The position numbers and the translations under genes are program-made. Below the pieces are notes generated by a model. It worked only from the letters and a program-made list of their open reading frames with translations. It was not told where the DNA came from and ran no database searches. Below, piece by piece: positions 38,611-48,820 of a stretch of DNA of 64,000 nt (its first letter is position 1; each line of letters opens with the position of its first letter). The DNA is from Nakaseomyces glabratus (lineage: Eukaryota; Ascomycota; Saccharomycetes; Saccharomycetales; Saccharomycetaceae). Location of the stretch: positions 1,346,001 through 1,410,000 of the forward strand of contig NC_088963.1 in the NCBI RefSeq assembly GCF_010111755.1, read 5' to 3'.

Positions 38611-41043
38611 TTAACGATGATTGTGATGAGATGGGTTCAAACGCTCCCTGGTAGCTCTGATCTCCTTATTTAGCTTCACAGCTACTTCTTCCAGCTTGCT
38701 GACTTCGTCACCCTTCTCGATGACAATGTAGGTCTTATTATCATCAAGTTTGATGTTTAGTTCCAAATCAGCAATAACTTTTTCCATAGTTGTAACAATT
38801 TTATCTTCAGGCAGACTGAATAATTCGGAAAACTTCTTAATAGATATCTTCTCGTAGAATCTTCTGTATGTGAAAACGTAAGTCTTCATGGTTTCGATTT
38901 GGATTCTTTCCGTTAGATTGTCAAGAACTTCAACAGAGTTTGGAAGCAAATTCCAGGTTTTGACACTCTTTAAGTATTCAAGACAACCCTTCCAGTCACC
39001 TTTTTGCATGGACTTTGCAGCATATAAAACATGTTCCTTGATAGATTCTGGGGGACCGTGAAAGAATGACTTGTCGAAACTTTCTACTAAACGACGTACA
39101 GACTTTTGGTAAACAGGAACCTTCTTTGTCTTGATACCAGTCAAGTATGCAGTCATTTGAGGAATTTCGATCAATAAAGAGGAAGTCATGAAGACCAAGT
39201 CAACAAGGTCAAGGTTGATGTGCTGGTGATAAGGTAGACATTGCTTTTCACGGTCTTCAGAGGAGCTTGAACTGCTTGAATTGGAGGCAATTCTCTGCAG
39301 ACTCTGTTGACCCAAGATTTCTCTCAAGTGCGAACTTGCTAGAAGTTCGTTCAGGATTTGGTGACATTCCTCAATCTTACATAGTTTGAATGCAGAAAGA
39401 CCCAATTGAACAACAACTCTGTTGAATAAAATTTGTAGAGATGGGTCAGACTTGTTAATATTGCTTTGTACCTTTGTCTTTAGAAGTAATTCCTTAGCGA
39501 CCTCGAATTCGCCATTCAATGCAGTGTAGTATATGTGACTCAAAGTGGCACGCTTTTGTAGGAAAACATTATCTTGATTGGCCAGACTTTTGGACAGACC
39601 TTCTACAAGCTGAGAACAATATTCTTCATCTGCATTACCACTGAATGGGATGTATTTAGATTTGTAGCTAGATGGGACAGCCTTCCAAGCACTGTTTTCA
39701 ATAATACTGATGAGCTTGTTGGATTTGTAGTAGATGTGATCCAATCTTCTCACAAAAGCACGGGCAAGCAGTTGTTCTTGTCTCTCTTCTGGGATAGTGG
39801 CTTCCATGTACAATTGAGTTCTTAGAAGCAAGTTGTACATATTTTGTTCATCTCTCAAACGTTCTAGGTAGTCACTAGAATGTGGGTCGATGTTCAATAG
39901 GGATTTCTTAAATTCATCATCCAATCTTTCGGTGAATGATAGTAGAGAACCCAAGATTTCTCTGATACCATTAGCATTTGGCTCTGGTTCTGTTTCCAAG
40001 TCGTCATTTCTGGCGGCAAGTTCGGTAACTTGGTAAGAAGAGATGTTTTCATCTAAGATGTCAAACAACTTGTTCAGGTCGTCGTGAGTAGACTTCCATT
40101 GGTCTATTGGTTGATATGACAGGTTAGTAGACTCCTCCAATCTGGTTGGGATCAACGTCAAGTAAGCTAGAATTCTCTCATATGGGGTCTTTGCGATGTT
40201 TAATAGTTCTTCCAAAGTCTTTATCAGTTCTGCTTGATTGGAGTTCTTCTTACCTCTGCTGTCATTGACGATTTGCAAACTGGCCATGAAACTGAATTCA
40301 GAAGATGCACTAGCCAAAGAAGAAAGATTGACACCTTTACCAGTGAAGACCTTGTTTTCCTCATTCAGAGGTGGAAGTTCTGGTTCTACTGTGTCTTCTT
40401 TATCGAACGATTGAGGATCTTCTCTGAATTTAGCTAGTAGAGCTTCATTCTCTCTTGCAATCTTCTTAACTCTTTGCTTGGTGGTGTTGAAAGCCTTTGA
40501 AACAGCTTTGTTTTTGATTTCGGTTTGTTCTGAGTTAGAAACCAAATCTTCAACTTGTGCAACAACCTTGACAAAAATCTTAGGAATACCGAAGTTTTGT
40601 TGCTGAGCTCTAACCAACAACCTAGTAATGGAGTCAAATTCATTCAAAATGGTCATCCAGTCATCAGACATTTCAGCAGTTTCAATCTTGTCATAAACGG
40701 CTTGCATTTCGTCTAGCAACTTCTCTCTAGCAGACTTGACAACCTTCTTTCCATCTTCCTCATCTGATTCGTCAGAGTCAGAGTAGCTGGCACCTTTGAG
40801 GAATTTGTTGCCTCCCTTTCTGAATTCAGGCTTCTTGAACCAATCTGGACCGTATGGCTTTGCATCAGAATCATCTGAGTCAAAATCGGATTCAGATTCA
40901 GATTCATCGTTGAATAGAGAGTCGTCAGACAACTCACCTTCTTCAGAAGATGATAGCAACTCCTCAGAAGAACTCAACAAGTCTTCTTCAGATGAAGAGC
41001 TGGTCTCATCATAGTTATAGTTTGTGGCAAAAAAACGAGACAT
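38611..41043 (-). CDS. NIP1: Translation initiation factor eIF3 subunit c (Nip1)
   Basis: Nip1 is the eIF3c subunit, a scaffold that joins eIF1, eIF5 and the 40S ribosome in the preinitiation complex. The 810-residue protein (S. cerevisiae 812) begins [12 protein letters not shown]. It has an N-terminal acidic, serine-rich region with repeated SSSEE units (about 15-60), a likely casein kinase 2 substrate that binds eIF1/eIF5. The body follows, with a PCI domain near 580-760 and conserved blocks such as [13 protein letters not shown] and [13 protein letters not shown]. The frame extends upstream to a GTG at 41076; the ATG at 41043 gives the family start. Position matches YMR309C. Confidence 0.97.
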   Translation of the reverse strand: MSRFFATNYNYDETSSSSEEDLLSSSEELLSSSEEGELSDDSLFNDESESESDFDSDDSDAKPYGPDWFKKPEFRKGGNKFLKGASYSDSDESDEEDGKKVVKSAREKLLDEMQAVYDKIETAEMSDDWMTILNEFDSITRLLVRAQQQNFGIPKIFVKVVAQVEDLVSNSEQTEIKNKAVSKAFNTTKQRVKKIARENEALLAKFREDPQSFDKEDTVEPELPPLNEENKVFTGKGVNLSSLASASSEFSFMASLQIVNDSRGKKNSNQAELIKTLEELLNIAKTPYERILAYLTLIPTRLEESTNLSYQPIDQWKSTHDDLNKLFDILDENISSYQVTELAARNDDLETEPEPNANGIREILGSLLSFTERLDDEFKKSLLNIDPHSSDYLERLRDEQNMYNLLLRTQLYMEATIPEERQEQLLARAFVRRLDHIYYKSNKLISIIENSAWKAVPSSYKSKYIPFSGNADEEYCSQLVEGLSKSLANQDNVFLQKRATLSHIYYTALNGEFEVAKELLLKTKVQSNINKSDPSLQILFNRVVVQLGLSAFKLCKIEECHQILNELLASSHLREILGQQSLQRIASNSSSSSSSEDREKQCLPYHQHINLDLVDLVFMTSSLLIEIPQMTAYLTGIKTKKVPVYQKSVRRLVESFDKSFFHGPPESIKEHVLYAAKSMQKGDWKGCLEYLKSVKTWNLLPNSVEVLDNLTERIQIETMKTYVFTYRRFYEKISIKKFSELFSLPEDKIVTTMEKVIADLELNIKLDDNKTYIVIEKGDEVSKLEEVAVKLNKEIRATRERLNPSHHNHR

Positions 41044-41649
41044 ATTGTGATTACTTCGTTGATTCTTTCCTGGCACTTATTCCCTTAGCTGATTCAATAA
41101 TCTTATATTACAAAGGAAAACTAATCTTTTATCCTATACTGTGGGTTCAGCCTTTATCTATTTGATAGCTTATGGAATACTTCTAAAGATAGCTTGTTTA
41201 ACCAAGTTGTTCTATTTCTTTTTCTTGTATCCAGTGTGTATTATAGCAAAGAGTTATGGGTAAACGTCTTATGCTTCCACTTTTTCAAAAAGGCTCCTTC
41301 GTTCTTTTATTGATCGTAAGGATAATTGATAGACCTCTCGTCTTCTTTACAAGGAATATAGTCTAACAATTCTACAGTTAGTTGAATAAAGAGCTTGCCA
41401 ACTACTATTACTTTATGAGTTGAAACCTTAGCGTTCTTGCGTTCTTCACACCATTTGCCAATTCGATGAGAAAGCAGTTGAAGTGAAAAAAAAATTTTTT
41501 TTCAGTAAAGAGGGATACTCTTGTACGTATAATTGTCATATGTAAGGTTTCGTATTCAGATATACGTATATGGTTTGATGATAATTAGCTGCTGTGATTC
41601 GACATTTTGATGTATAATGACTTTGGTACAGTATGTTATTATATTGTAT
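41044..41649. other. NIP1 promoter and 3' flank of the YMR310C homolog
   Basis: 606 bp between two minus-strand genes. It includes a PAC-like CGATGAG and an A9T8 tract near 41464-41502. No gene is recognised. Confidence 0.5.
41464..41502. promoter_or_regulatory. NIP1: PAC-like box plus A9T8 tract upstream of NIP1
   Basis: CGATGAG (41464-41470; PAC lacking its first G) is followed 15 bp later by nine A and eight T (41486-41502), resembling the RRPE element that pairs with PAC in ribosome and translation-factor promoters. It lies about 420-460 bp upstream of NIP1, so it could also be a nucleosome-depleting tract. Confidence 0.35.
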
Positions 41650-42753
41650 TTAGATGCTAGATAGAAGGGTCATTGCTATGGTGCAACTGTCTGGAATGGT
41701 GATGTTACCTTGCGGCACCGAGCCTGGTAATTCGATCTGCCCGTCGAAGAACTGGTACGCATGCTCACTGCCTTCAAATTGATCCTTAGAGTTCTGGAAG
41801 CTCTTATTAATGTGATCCCATTTGCCCAGCACAAGCAGTAGTGCAGGTACATCCTCTGGCTTTTCTGGATTCTGGGGCCCCGACCGTATAATCTTAGACA
41901 GCCTTGGGATGTGTACTTCCACCTTATTGTGTTTCTTGGTACTCTCATCGTAGTAATAGTCTCCACTATTACACCACACAGTCTGGGTATAGCCACTTGG
42001 AAACGATGAGCCCATAAATAAGTCGGCAAAACTCTTCGCTATGCGAACATGGTACCCGTATGAAGCTTTTGGTCCCACATAATCACCATACGCCTCCTCA
42101 GGTGCTACCACTTTTTTGTCTATGATATCAACGGTTACTCGTACATTGATAGGGACCAGCTGTGATTTAAGTTCTAGAGCATCAGATTCACCTATGTTGA
42201 TGTACTTCGTCTGCTTGAATTCTTTCTTGCTCTTGGGATCAGGCTTTGACATTCTAATTGCTAATCCTTCACGGTATCGGTTCTCCTCCATGTATCTCAT
42301 GAAAGGTAACGCACTTAGTCTAGGTAGTTTTGAAGCTTCTTTGAAGTATGGAAGATATTCCTTCTTGAATACTGATTTGATCAAATATGGAGGTGTGACA
42401 AAATATTGTAGAAGGGAGGCAAGTAGCATCGCATCTGACATCCTCTTCTTTTCTTTCTTTGTATCATCCTTTTCAATGATTGAATTCTGTTTCTCTTGTT
42501 TCAGATCTAAAACAACTACTTCAGCTACGTTAAACAACGTAAGTGTACGCGCCAATTGGTACACCACGTAGGTCTTCTGACTCAAATTTTGACAGTTGTC
42601 TAGAACACTGGTCGGTATACAAACAGCATAGTTCAACGTCTTCTCACTAACTTTCAAAACTTTCTTAGCTGGCTTGGGCTTTACGACAACTGCCTTCTTG
42701 GCTTTCTTCTTATCATTAGAGCCACTACCATTTAGCTTCCTCTTTTCAACCAT
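41650..42753 (-). CDS. SPOUT-family putative RNA methyltransferase (YMR310C homolog)
   Basis: This 367-residue protein matches the C9orf114/SPOUT1 family, a deep-trefoil-knot group of putative rRNA/ncRNA methyltransferases. S. cerevisiae has two members, YMR310C and YGR283C; position says YMR310C. Visible features are a basic Lys-rich N-terminus (about 1-40, likely nucleolar), a SPOUT core beginning with YAVCIPTSVLDNC, an inserted OB-like segment (about 175-260), and a C-terminal knot region (about 300-367) with LLLVLGKWDHIN and DSCTIAMTLLSSI. A palindromic PAC element 205 bp upstream fits ribosome-biogenesis regulation. Catalysis in yeast is not established. Confidence 0.88.
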   Translation of the reverse strand: MVEKRKLNGSGSNDKKKAKKAVVVKPKPAKKVLKVSEKTLNYAVCIPTSVLDNCQNLSQKTYVVYQLARTLTLFNVAEVVVLDLKQEKQNSIIEKDDTKKEKKRMSDAMLLASLLQYFVTPPYLIKSVFKKEYLPYFKEASKLPRLSALPFMRYMEENRYREGLAIRMSKPDPKSKKEFKQTKYINIGESDALELKSQLVPINVRVTVDIIDKKVVAPEEAYGDYVGPKASYGYHVRIAKSFADLFMGSSFPSGYTQTVWCNSGDYYYDESTKKHNKVEVHIPRLSKIIRSGPQNPEKPEDVPALLLVLGKWDHINKSFQNSKDQFEGSEHAYQFFDGQIELPGSVPQGNITIPDSCTIAMTLLSSI

Positions 42754-43311
42754 GTTTCTTCAAGTTGTCAGATGAGATCTTTTCACTGCTGTATATAACT
42801 ATATGTAGAGTAATATATTAGAATTAAACAAACTGATAAAAACAACACATGCAGAGCACCAATGAATGTAATCAACGAATACTACAGTGTTGATGCAGTG
42901 ACATTAGACGCATTTCCATCTGCTTGATGGTTACTGCTATTACTATCACTTCCACAACTTTGCGATGAGCATCGCAAAGCAAATTTTTACTTTACAGTGA
43001 CGTCATATATGATGTGATATAAGAGAGTATAGCTCAATGTAGTAGTTATTACTATTTCAATCTAAGGTCAACATATATCAAGTATAATCAATATTTATCA
43101 GTAACAGGTTTTATATGTTAAAAGTTTGGGGGATCTCATTTATGTTATTGTAGTGCCATGTCACATTCAATTAAGAGTGTATTTTATCTGAATTACTAGT
43201 TTACTCTTTTAGAACTTTAGTTGCTAAGAGATATATAAAACAGTAAATGCCAAAATGTTAGGTATGATATATATGATTGCTACTTGATACTATTTTTTTG
43301 GTGTTTGAAAT
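42754..43311. other. Promoter of the YMR310C homolog and GLC8 3' flank
   Basis: 558 bp between two minus-strand genes. The notable element is the palindromic PAC at 42958-42979 with an AAATTTTT tract right after it. The rest is AT-rich without a gene. Confidence 0.5.
42958..42979. promoter_or_regulatory. Palindromic PAC element
   Basis: CTTTGCGATG, then AG, then CATCGCAAAG: a perfect inverted repeat of 10-bp arms around two bases. The plus strand contains the PAC core GCGATGAG (42962-42969), and an RRPE-like AAATTTTT follows at 42981-42988. It lies about 205 bp upstream of the SPOUT gene, a spacing typical for PAC/RRPE pairs. Confidence 0.65.
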
Positions 43312-44034
43312 TCATTCGTCGTCTTCGTCATCATCTAAATCTTCAAGGGCTTGCTTATTCCTGAATACTTCTTTAACGTTATAGTGTTTCTTTCTCATCT
43401 CTTCAAAACGTCTGTGTTTCTCTTCTGGGGTCAGTTCTTCTGGTTCGGCATCGCTCTCATCATCCTCAGCATCTATGATGCCATTGTCAGCTGTCGCGCT
43501 GACTTTATATTCCGGTTCACCCAACGAAAAGTCGTCAAGATCATCAAGATGGCCTTGTTTCTTCTTTCCATCATCATCGTCATCTTCCTCATCGTCATCA
43601 ACTTTATAGTATTCTCCTTCGGGATCCACGGCACCTTGGTACGGTGTCTTTGGTTCATCGACATGGATATCCTGGAATTGCTGCTTGGTGATCTCATTTT
43701 CGTCCAAGTTCTTCTGGTTCCATTGCAGTCTCTCCTCTTCTGTCATGTTCTTCATCTCTTCCTTCTGCTTCTCCAATGCATCATGCTCCCTTTTCATCAG
43801 CAAGGTGTCCTTGGGTGGGCCTCTTCTCCTAGAAGGAGAGAGTGTGACATCTTCCTCTTCACCATTCTCATTTAGATGAAGCGTGTCAATAGGAGTATCT
43901 CGTTTCCTGGAGGTAAGTTGCGCATTCAACTGCGTGTTCTTGTAAACTTGCTTACGGAAATCACTCAACGACTGTGCCTCCTGCGCACCATCACCCTCCT
44001 CCTTACGCACCGCATTCTTTAATATTCCTCCCAT
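43312..44034 (-). CDS. GLC8: Glc8, protein phosphatase 1 regulator (inhibitor-2 homolog)
   Basis: Glc8 is the yeast homolog of protein phosphatase inhibitor-2 and acts as an activator of the PP1 catalytic subunit Glc7. The 240-residue protein is hydrophilic and highly acidic. The N-terminal PP1-docking segment MGGILKN is intact. The central block TKQQFQDIHVDEPKTPYQGA holds Thr130, the expected Cdk/Pho85 phosphosite (corresponding to Thr118 of yeast Glc8). The RKKHYNVKEVF motif near residue 214 is a conserved PP1 contact. A run of Asp/Glu ends the protein. Position matches YMR311C. Confidence 0.95.
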   Translation of the reverse strand: MGGILKNAVRKEEGDGAQEAQSLSDFRKQVYKNTQLNAQLTSRKRDTPIDTLHLNENGEEEDVTLSPSRRRGPPKDTLLMKREHDALEKQKEEMKNMTEEERLQWNQKNLDENEITKQQFQDIHVDEPKTPYQGAVDPEGEYYKVDDDEEDDDDDGKKKQGHLDDLDDFSLGEPEYKVSATADNGIIDAEDDESDAEPEELTPEEKHRRFEEMRKKHYNVKEVFRNKQALEDLDDDEDDE

Positions 44035-44277
44035 CTTCTGTTCTTGCTATATTGACCTTGTCTTATCAATTAACTGTATCTCTAACTATTTCAAACACCA
44101 AAACCCGTTCTTGAATATTAATCGTCTTTGATCCAATGCTTTATAGCTCATCTCTTGGCTTTTTGGAACATTATTGCCCCTTCAACCCTTCTCCCATTTC
44201 ACCCTTAAAAAAAGAGTTGGCACAGGTAGTCATGTGTTTGTACCGTTATTTATTACTTGAAAATGTTCTGGGTGATG

Positions 44278-44285
44278 CTCATCGC
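44278..44285 (-). promoter_or_regulatory. PAC element between GLC8 and ELP6
   Basis: The minus strand reads GCGATGAG followed by CATC. It lies 152 bp upstream of ELP6 and 244 bp from GLC8. The extended consensus (T at position ten) is not met, so support is moderate. Confidence 0.4.
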
Positions 44286-44335
44286 AATTCCTGGTGTGGG
44301 TGTCTTTACTCATATTAATCAGCAAACGTCGTTCA

Positions 44336-44343
44336 TATATAAG
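44336..44343 (+). promoter_or_regulatory. ELP6: TATA box of ELP6
   Basis: TATATAAG lies 94 bp upstream of the ELP6 ATG, a normal yeast spacing. Confidence 0.45.
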
Positions 44344-44436
44344 CAATCGGCTGATCACATAGTTATTCTCATGTATTATTTGTAGTCAGCCAGTTTTTTA
44401 AATTGTCTTAAAAGAGGACTGATTAGAGAAGTTCAG

Positions 44437-45228
44437 ATGGTTCAAAGACAGGATTTGGTGTTGTTCAGTGACCATACGGTGGTCTCTGATAAGCTGTTTG
44501 ATTCTCAGGAGAATGTGGTTATAAATGTAACATCTACACAGGCCACACAGGCCACATGGTTGAACACGGTGCTTATGGAATCATATCTGCTAGGGTCACC
44601 AGTCTCCTTGAACAGTGAGCAGAAAAGCAGTGTTGCACAGGTGCGTAACGGTAAATGGATCACAGTTGCATCACTTGTCCATAACACTGGTTTCTTTCAG
44701 GCTAATTTCAACAGATTACAAGTGGACTCGTCTCACTACAAGATAGTGGATCTGTTAACAGATTTCGTCCAATTGATCAGCGGTAAGCCAACAGAGAAGA
44801 TACTGTTGACGTTACTAGATATGTTTCCTGAGAACCGTAACGGTATGATCATAATTGAACAGCCAGAGATATTGCTTTCTTTGATACCGAACCTCACGGC
44901 AGATATTCTTGGCAGCAAGTTCATAAATGCCCTACGAAAGAAATGCGGCCTTTTGGTGATAAACAGTGTTATTGATCCAGTCCAGGAAGATATAGAAACC
45001 TCTACAGCGGTAGAGTTTAAGAGATTTTTGCAGGCTAATATCTACAAATCGCAGGCTCTGATAGCATTAAATCCTCTGCCTACAGGCAGAGCCAAAGACG
45101 TTACTGGTACTCTAAGGATATCAAGAGGACCAAGCAGCATACAAGGTATCATCCCAGACTTACAAATCGCTGAAAATGAGTACCTCTACCTAACCGATAA
45201 GGATAATACAGAACTGTTCTATAGTTAA
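44437..45228 (+). CDS. ELP6: Elongator subunit Elp6
   Basis: Elp6 belongs to the Elp4-Elp5-Elp6 RecA-like hexameric ring of Elongator, which modifies wobble uridines of tRNAs. The 263-residue protein (S. cerevisiae 273) has the alternating hydrophobic strands of a RecA-like core but no Walker A motif, as expected for this subunit. Assignment rests on length, fold-like pattern and position between GLC8 and TGL3 (YMR312W). The ATG at 44437 follows a purine-rich leader. Sequence divergence is high, which is usual for Elp6. Confidence 0.88.
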   Translation: MVQRQDLVLFSDHTVVSDKLFDSQENVVINVTSTQATQATWLNTVLMESYLLGSPVSLNSEQKSSVAQVRNGKWITVASLVHNTGFFQANFNRLQVDSSHYKIVDLLTDFVQLISGKPTEKILLTLLDMFPENRNGMIIIEQPEILLSLIPNLTADILGSKFINALRKKCGLLVINSVIDPVQEDIETSTAVEFKRFLQANIYKSQALIALNPLPTGRAKDVTGTLRISRGPSSIQGIIPDLQIAENEYLYLTDKDNTELFYS

Positions 45229-45434
45229 ATTATGTACGCATATGCATGAACATGGTAGCCTTGCTCTATAAAAGCTCATGTAAGTCTGATTATATATATA
45301 GACTTATAAATCCTCTCAAAAAATGAAAGTATATTTCGTATTCCAAACATAATTATCAGTAAATATAAGGCAAGATCTATAAGCAAAGATTATTGATAGA
45401 TTAAATAGTCGTAACACATTAAAACATGGTATAT

Positions 45435-47213
45435 TTAGTTCCCTCGTCTCATTTTTATTATTTCATTTAATTTTAACTCCACAGCGCAACGAGTTTTTAA
45501 CAAAGACAGGACCGGCCATGTACTCTGTTCACCACACTTTATCCAGTACGGAATATTGTCCAGTTGACCTTCAATGATCCTGGTAACAGATAGGCTTTTA
45601 ATTTTAGGGACAATCGCAATCTCTGTAGCGGATCTTGGTGTTTTTTCATCAATAATTAACCTTTTGATAAATGGAAATAATAACCCAAGATTGTCCAACA
45701 CTTCCATTCTATGTCTGAATTCCATAGTGGCAATGTTTTTTAATTTACGCTCCAAATGATATTTAAACTTAAAAGCTAGTGGTTCCATTTCTGTGAAATT
45801 CAATTGTGGAATATTAAGCTCAGGAAGGTCGATATCATCGGTTGTTTGCGGATAGTGTTTGTAATAATAATATTTTGAGGTTTTGATTTCATGTTTCAGG
45901 TCATTGCCTACAAGAGGTGCCAGGTAAGGCTTGGCTAGAGAAACTATAAAATTGTTCACATTGAACAATTCGGTTAATCTTGTGTAGGGACTTTCTACAT
46001 CATCTAAGTTTGTCGCCTGTTCAGGAGCCAAGAATTGGTCTGCTCCAGCCTTACCAAATTCTAGAAATGGAACAGTATCATTATTCAGATTTTTACAGAG
46101 CAATTTTGTGTTGGAGCTTAACACGCCAGAGCCAAGACTGCACTCGATTGCTGATCTGATTAATACATTGGGTGTTGTAACATAGTTTAGTAAATTTGGG
46201 CAAGACTTATCAATGGGGTGAATAACAACATTAAACGCTTTTCCAGTCGCTTGATAAGCTTCTTCAAATGTCATGTCTTTTACAATGTATTTCAGAACAA
46301 ATTGGATAAATAAGTACACGTCTTGGGAATACCCGTGGTGTATCAGGTTTTGAACTAGTTTACCTAAATTCACATGCTGCTCCATATTGCCGTACCCACA
46401 ACTTCTTACAAGATCCATATCATTTCTTATCATGTCAAGTATGACATTTCCGGTGAGAAGTCTCGAAAGCTCTTCGTTTGACAAACATCCGAACACACTT
46501 GCAATGCATGCTCCCATTGAGCTACCACTGATAATATTTGGCATCAAGTTTTGAGATAGTAGCGCTTTAATAACGCCTAGGTGGAATAGCCCAAAAAATG
46601 AGCCACCTTGGAGTATTAGCGCGGTGGTTCCCAATGACAATTTACATCTCTGGAAAAATGAAGTAGGTGTCATTGACTTGTCTAAAACATCTAATCCGTC
46701 AATTGTCCTCTCTAAATGTTGCTCAATAAGGAGCTTAGTACCCATTAATGACTTGGTGAAGAGTTTCTTGTCAACAATACCTGCGAAGTTCCTCAACATG
46801 CAAGGTCCAGTGGTGGAAAATTTCTCCTTGATCTTCTCAATATCATTTTCATTCAGATTCTTGGTCAAAGATGCATATTGCTCTAAGACAGACCTGAAAT
46901 CATACCTTCTCGAAAAGAAGTTTCGCCTCCATAAGTTGGCACCAGTAATCTCATCCACAATGGTAGCCCGTTCACACCAGTCGTCATAGCTCTCACTAGA
47001 GTCCAGCTCCTTAATTGCCTCATAGTACAACATCCTAGATCGTGGGCGTATGTAGTTCATAAACTTATACGTCCAGAACAGAAATATATCTGCGAAAACA
47101 TGCAAAACATCCCAGACCATAGGCGGTATATGGTCCAGCACAGAGTAAACGACATTCAACAGCCATGCTCGCACCAGTGCAACCACAGACACCGAACTTT
47201 TCTTACTTCCCAT
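45435..47213 (-). CDS. TGL3: Triacylglycerol lipase Tgl3 (patatin-like, lipid droplet)
   Basis: Tgl3 is the main lipid-droplet triacylglycerol lipase and also has lysophospholipid acyltransferase activity. The 592-residue protein has an N-terminal hydrophobic region and a patatin-like domain with the glycine-rich oxyanion loop LQGGSFFGLFHLG and the nucleophile elbow GSSMG (Ser232). It also has the H-X4-D acyltransferase motif HGYSQD. S. cerevisiae Tgl3 is 642 residues; this protein is about 50 shorter. Because the yeast C-terminal tail aids droplet targeting and stability, where the missing residues fall deserves alignment. Position matches YMR313C; divergent from PRE5. Confidence 0.94.
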   Translation of the reverse strand: MGSKKSSVSVVALVRAWLLNVVYSVLDHIPPMVWDVLHVFADIFLFWTYKFMNYIRPRSRMLYYEAIKELDSSESYDDWCERATIVDEITGANLWRRNFFSRRYDFRSVLEQYASLTKNLNENDIEKIKEKFSTTGPCMLRNFAGIVDKKLFTKSLMGTKLLIEQHLERTIDGLDVLDKSMTPTSFFQRCKLSLGTTALILQGGSFFGLFHLGVIKALLSQNLMPNIISGSSMGACIASVFGCLSNEELSRLLTGNVILDMIRNDMDLVRSCGYGNMEQHVNLGKLVQNLIHHGYSQDVYLFIQFVLKYIVKDMTFEEAYQATGKAFNVVIHPIDKSCPNLLNYVTTPNVLIRSAIECSLGSGVLSSNTKLLCKNLNNDTVPFLEFGKAGADQFLAPEQATNLDDVESPYTRLTELFNVNNFIVSLAKPYLAPLVGNDLKHEIKTSKYYYYKHYPQTTDDIDLPELNIPQLNFTEMEPLAFKFKYHLERKLKNIATMEFRHRMEVLDNLGLLFPFIKRLIIDEKTPRSATEIAIVPKIKSLSVTRIIEGQLDNIPYWIKCGEQSTWPVLSLLKTRCAVELKLNEIIKMRRGN

Positions 47214-47546
47214 CTGTAACCACTATCTATTCGAGGTGCTTACTGCTCTGCCCCACCTACAGCTAACTGAGCACTATTGACTGCTTTATCACCAGTACTT
47301 ATAAGTGAGCGTTACAAGCATTGAAGGGATTCGTTTCTTATTCGTGTCCAGGAACACCTAGCTTCTGACGAAATGGGGGAGGAGTTCCCTTCGGGCTGTG
47401 GCAAAAGTTTGGCAGGGCGTGAAAGAAGGTATATTATGAAGTATACTAAATGCATACTGCTAGTTCCCAGTGTGTGTTCTTTGACTCAATTGTATATTGT
47501 GTACTAGGAAACTAGTAGTGGAGGTTTAACAGTAAGAAACTAAGCG
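47214..47546. other. TGL3-PRE5 divergent promoter region
   Basis: 333 bp between divergent genes, with a proteasome control element at 47397-47405. No reading frame is called. Confidence 0.55.
47397..47405 (+). promoter_or_regulatory. PRE5: PACE-like Rpn4 site of PRE5
   Basis: TGTGGCAAA (followed by another A) differs from the proteasome-associated control element GGTGGCAAA only in its first base, a position that varies among Rpn4 sites. It lies 142 bp upstream of the proteasome gene PRE5, the expected place and orientation. Confidence 0.7.
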
Positions 47547-48248
47547 ATGTTCAGAAACAATTACGACGGTGATACGGTTACATTTTCTCCTACTGGTAGG
47601 TTATTCCAGGTCGAATATGCGCTGGAGGCCATCAAGCAAGGTAGTGTTACTGTTGGTCTGCGTTCCAAGGATTATGCGGTGCTGGTTGCGTTGAAACGTA
47701 ATGCAGACGAGTTGTCGTCTTACCAGAAGAAGATTATCAAGTGTGATGAGCACATGGGTCTGTCGTTAGCTGGGCTGGCTCCAGACGCTAGAGTGCTGAG
47801 TAACTATTTGAGACAGCAATGTAATTATTCACAACTGGTGTACAATCGTAAGCTGAGTGTCGAGAAAGCCGGTCACATGCTTTGTGATAAAGCCCAAAAG
47901 AATACACAATCCTATGGTGGTAGACCATACGGTGTTGGTCTGTTGATCATAGGGTATGACAATAGTGGTCCACACCTGCTAGAATTCCAACCTTCTGGGA
48001 ACACATTAGAAGTATACGGCTCTGCAATTGGTGCACGTTCTCAAGGTGCAAAGACATATTTGGAAAGAGTTCTTGATGATTACTTGGCGATTACAGATGC
48101 AACTGAGCTTATAAAATCTGGTGTTGAGGCCCTAAGACAATCGCTGAAGGATGAAACGCTGAACACAGACAACCTATCAATTGCTGTGGTGGGTAAAGAC
48201 ATTCCTTTCACAATCTACGATGGTGAATCTGTCTCTCAATACCTATGA
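47547..48248 (+). CDS. PRE5: 20S proteasome alpha-6 subunit Pre5
   Basis: Pre5 is one of seven alpha subunits in the outer ring of the 20S proteasome. The 233-residue protein (S. cerevisiae 234) starts with MFRNNYDGDTVTFSPTGRLF, the alpha-type N-terminal signature, followed by QVEYALEAIKQGSVTVGLR. An alpha subunit has no catalytic threonine, and none is expected. The middle includes GRPYGVGLLIIGYD, typical of the family. The upstream PACE-like motif supports co-regulation with other proteasome genes. Position matches YMR314W. Confidence 0.97.
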   Translation: MFRNNYDGDTVTFSPTGRLFQVEYALEAIKQGSVTVGLRSKDYAVLVALKRNADELSSYQKKIIKCDEHMGLSLAGLAPDARVLSNYLRQQCNYSQLVYNRKLSVEKAGHMLCDKAQKNTQSYGGRPYGVGLLIIGYDNSGPHLLEFQPSGNTLEVYGSAIGARSQGAKTYLERVLDDYLAITDATELIKSGVEALRQSLKDETLNTDNLSIAVVGKDIPFTIYDGESVSQYL

Positions 48249-48282
48249 TCAAGAGTATTCTAAACTACATATAATTCATACA

Positions 48283-48307
48283 CATATATATCATTATCAT
48301 ATATATG
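48283..48307 (+). terminator. AT-rich inverted repeat in the PRE5 3' region
   Basis: CATATATAT (48283-48291) and ATATATATG (48299-48307) form perfect 9-bp arms around a 7-nt loop, 35 bp after the PRE5 stop. TATATA is also the classical yeast polyadenylation efficiency element, so this is the likely 3'-end signal; the hairpin itself may be incidental. Confidence 0.5.
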
Positions 48308-48798
48308 ATCATTAGCAGAATTTGAATCGCAATTTTTAACGACAGTACTATACGCGCCGCTTGATTAGTTATCAGTGCTTGTAACATCTCCAGACGGGTA
48401 TCACCAATTTGTGGAATAGAATACAATGACGTCTCCCGATGTCATCTTTTCGATCTTATCTATGAAGCGAAAAGGGTATACCCCTGCCAGGCGAATCTGG
48501 TTGTATTTTGGCCAGTACTGTACTTTATCTCCGGTGTATTGTATTATTATCATTATCTCCGCCAGTATAAACAGGCCCTGTATAACGTCCAGAAAAGCAC
48601 CTAACAAACACTCAAAGGAGATTGAAACTCAATCGACCTTTCATTCTGCTTGTCAGCATCATCGAGTGACGTTATACTGGCATCTGGCATCCTCGCTGGT
48701 AAGAAACTTCAGTACAAACGCATAATGGGTAGGAGGGTCACTGATAAAAAAGCAATTTTTTGATGTAAACCAAAAAAATAAAGGTCGACCCCACCATA

Positions 48799-48820
48799 TT
48801 TAGAGTGAGTTTAGAGTGAG
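48799..48820. repeat. 11-bp tandem duplication upstream of the YMR315W homolog
   Basis: TTTAGAGTGAG occurs twice head to tail. The pair is framed by GACCCC (48787-48792) and its inverse GGGGTC (48820-48825). AGGGG at 48819-48823 is a potential Msn2/4 stress element. It lies about 230-260 bp upstream of the start codon, within promoter range. Confidence 0.8.

Larger units (their letters stand above)
44035..44436. other. GLC8-ELP6 divergent promoter region
   Basis: 402 bp between divergent genes, with a PAC element (44278-44285) and a TATA box (44336-44343) nearest ELP6. No gene is recognised. Confidence 0.5.

Noticed and set aside
48426..48725. 99-codon plus-strand ATG frame between PRE5 and the YMR315W homolog
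   Set aside because: No recognisable family; overlaps promoter DNA and an equally open antisense frame.
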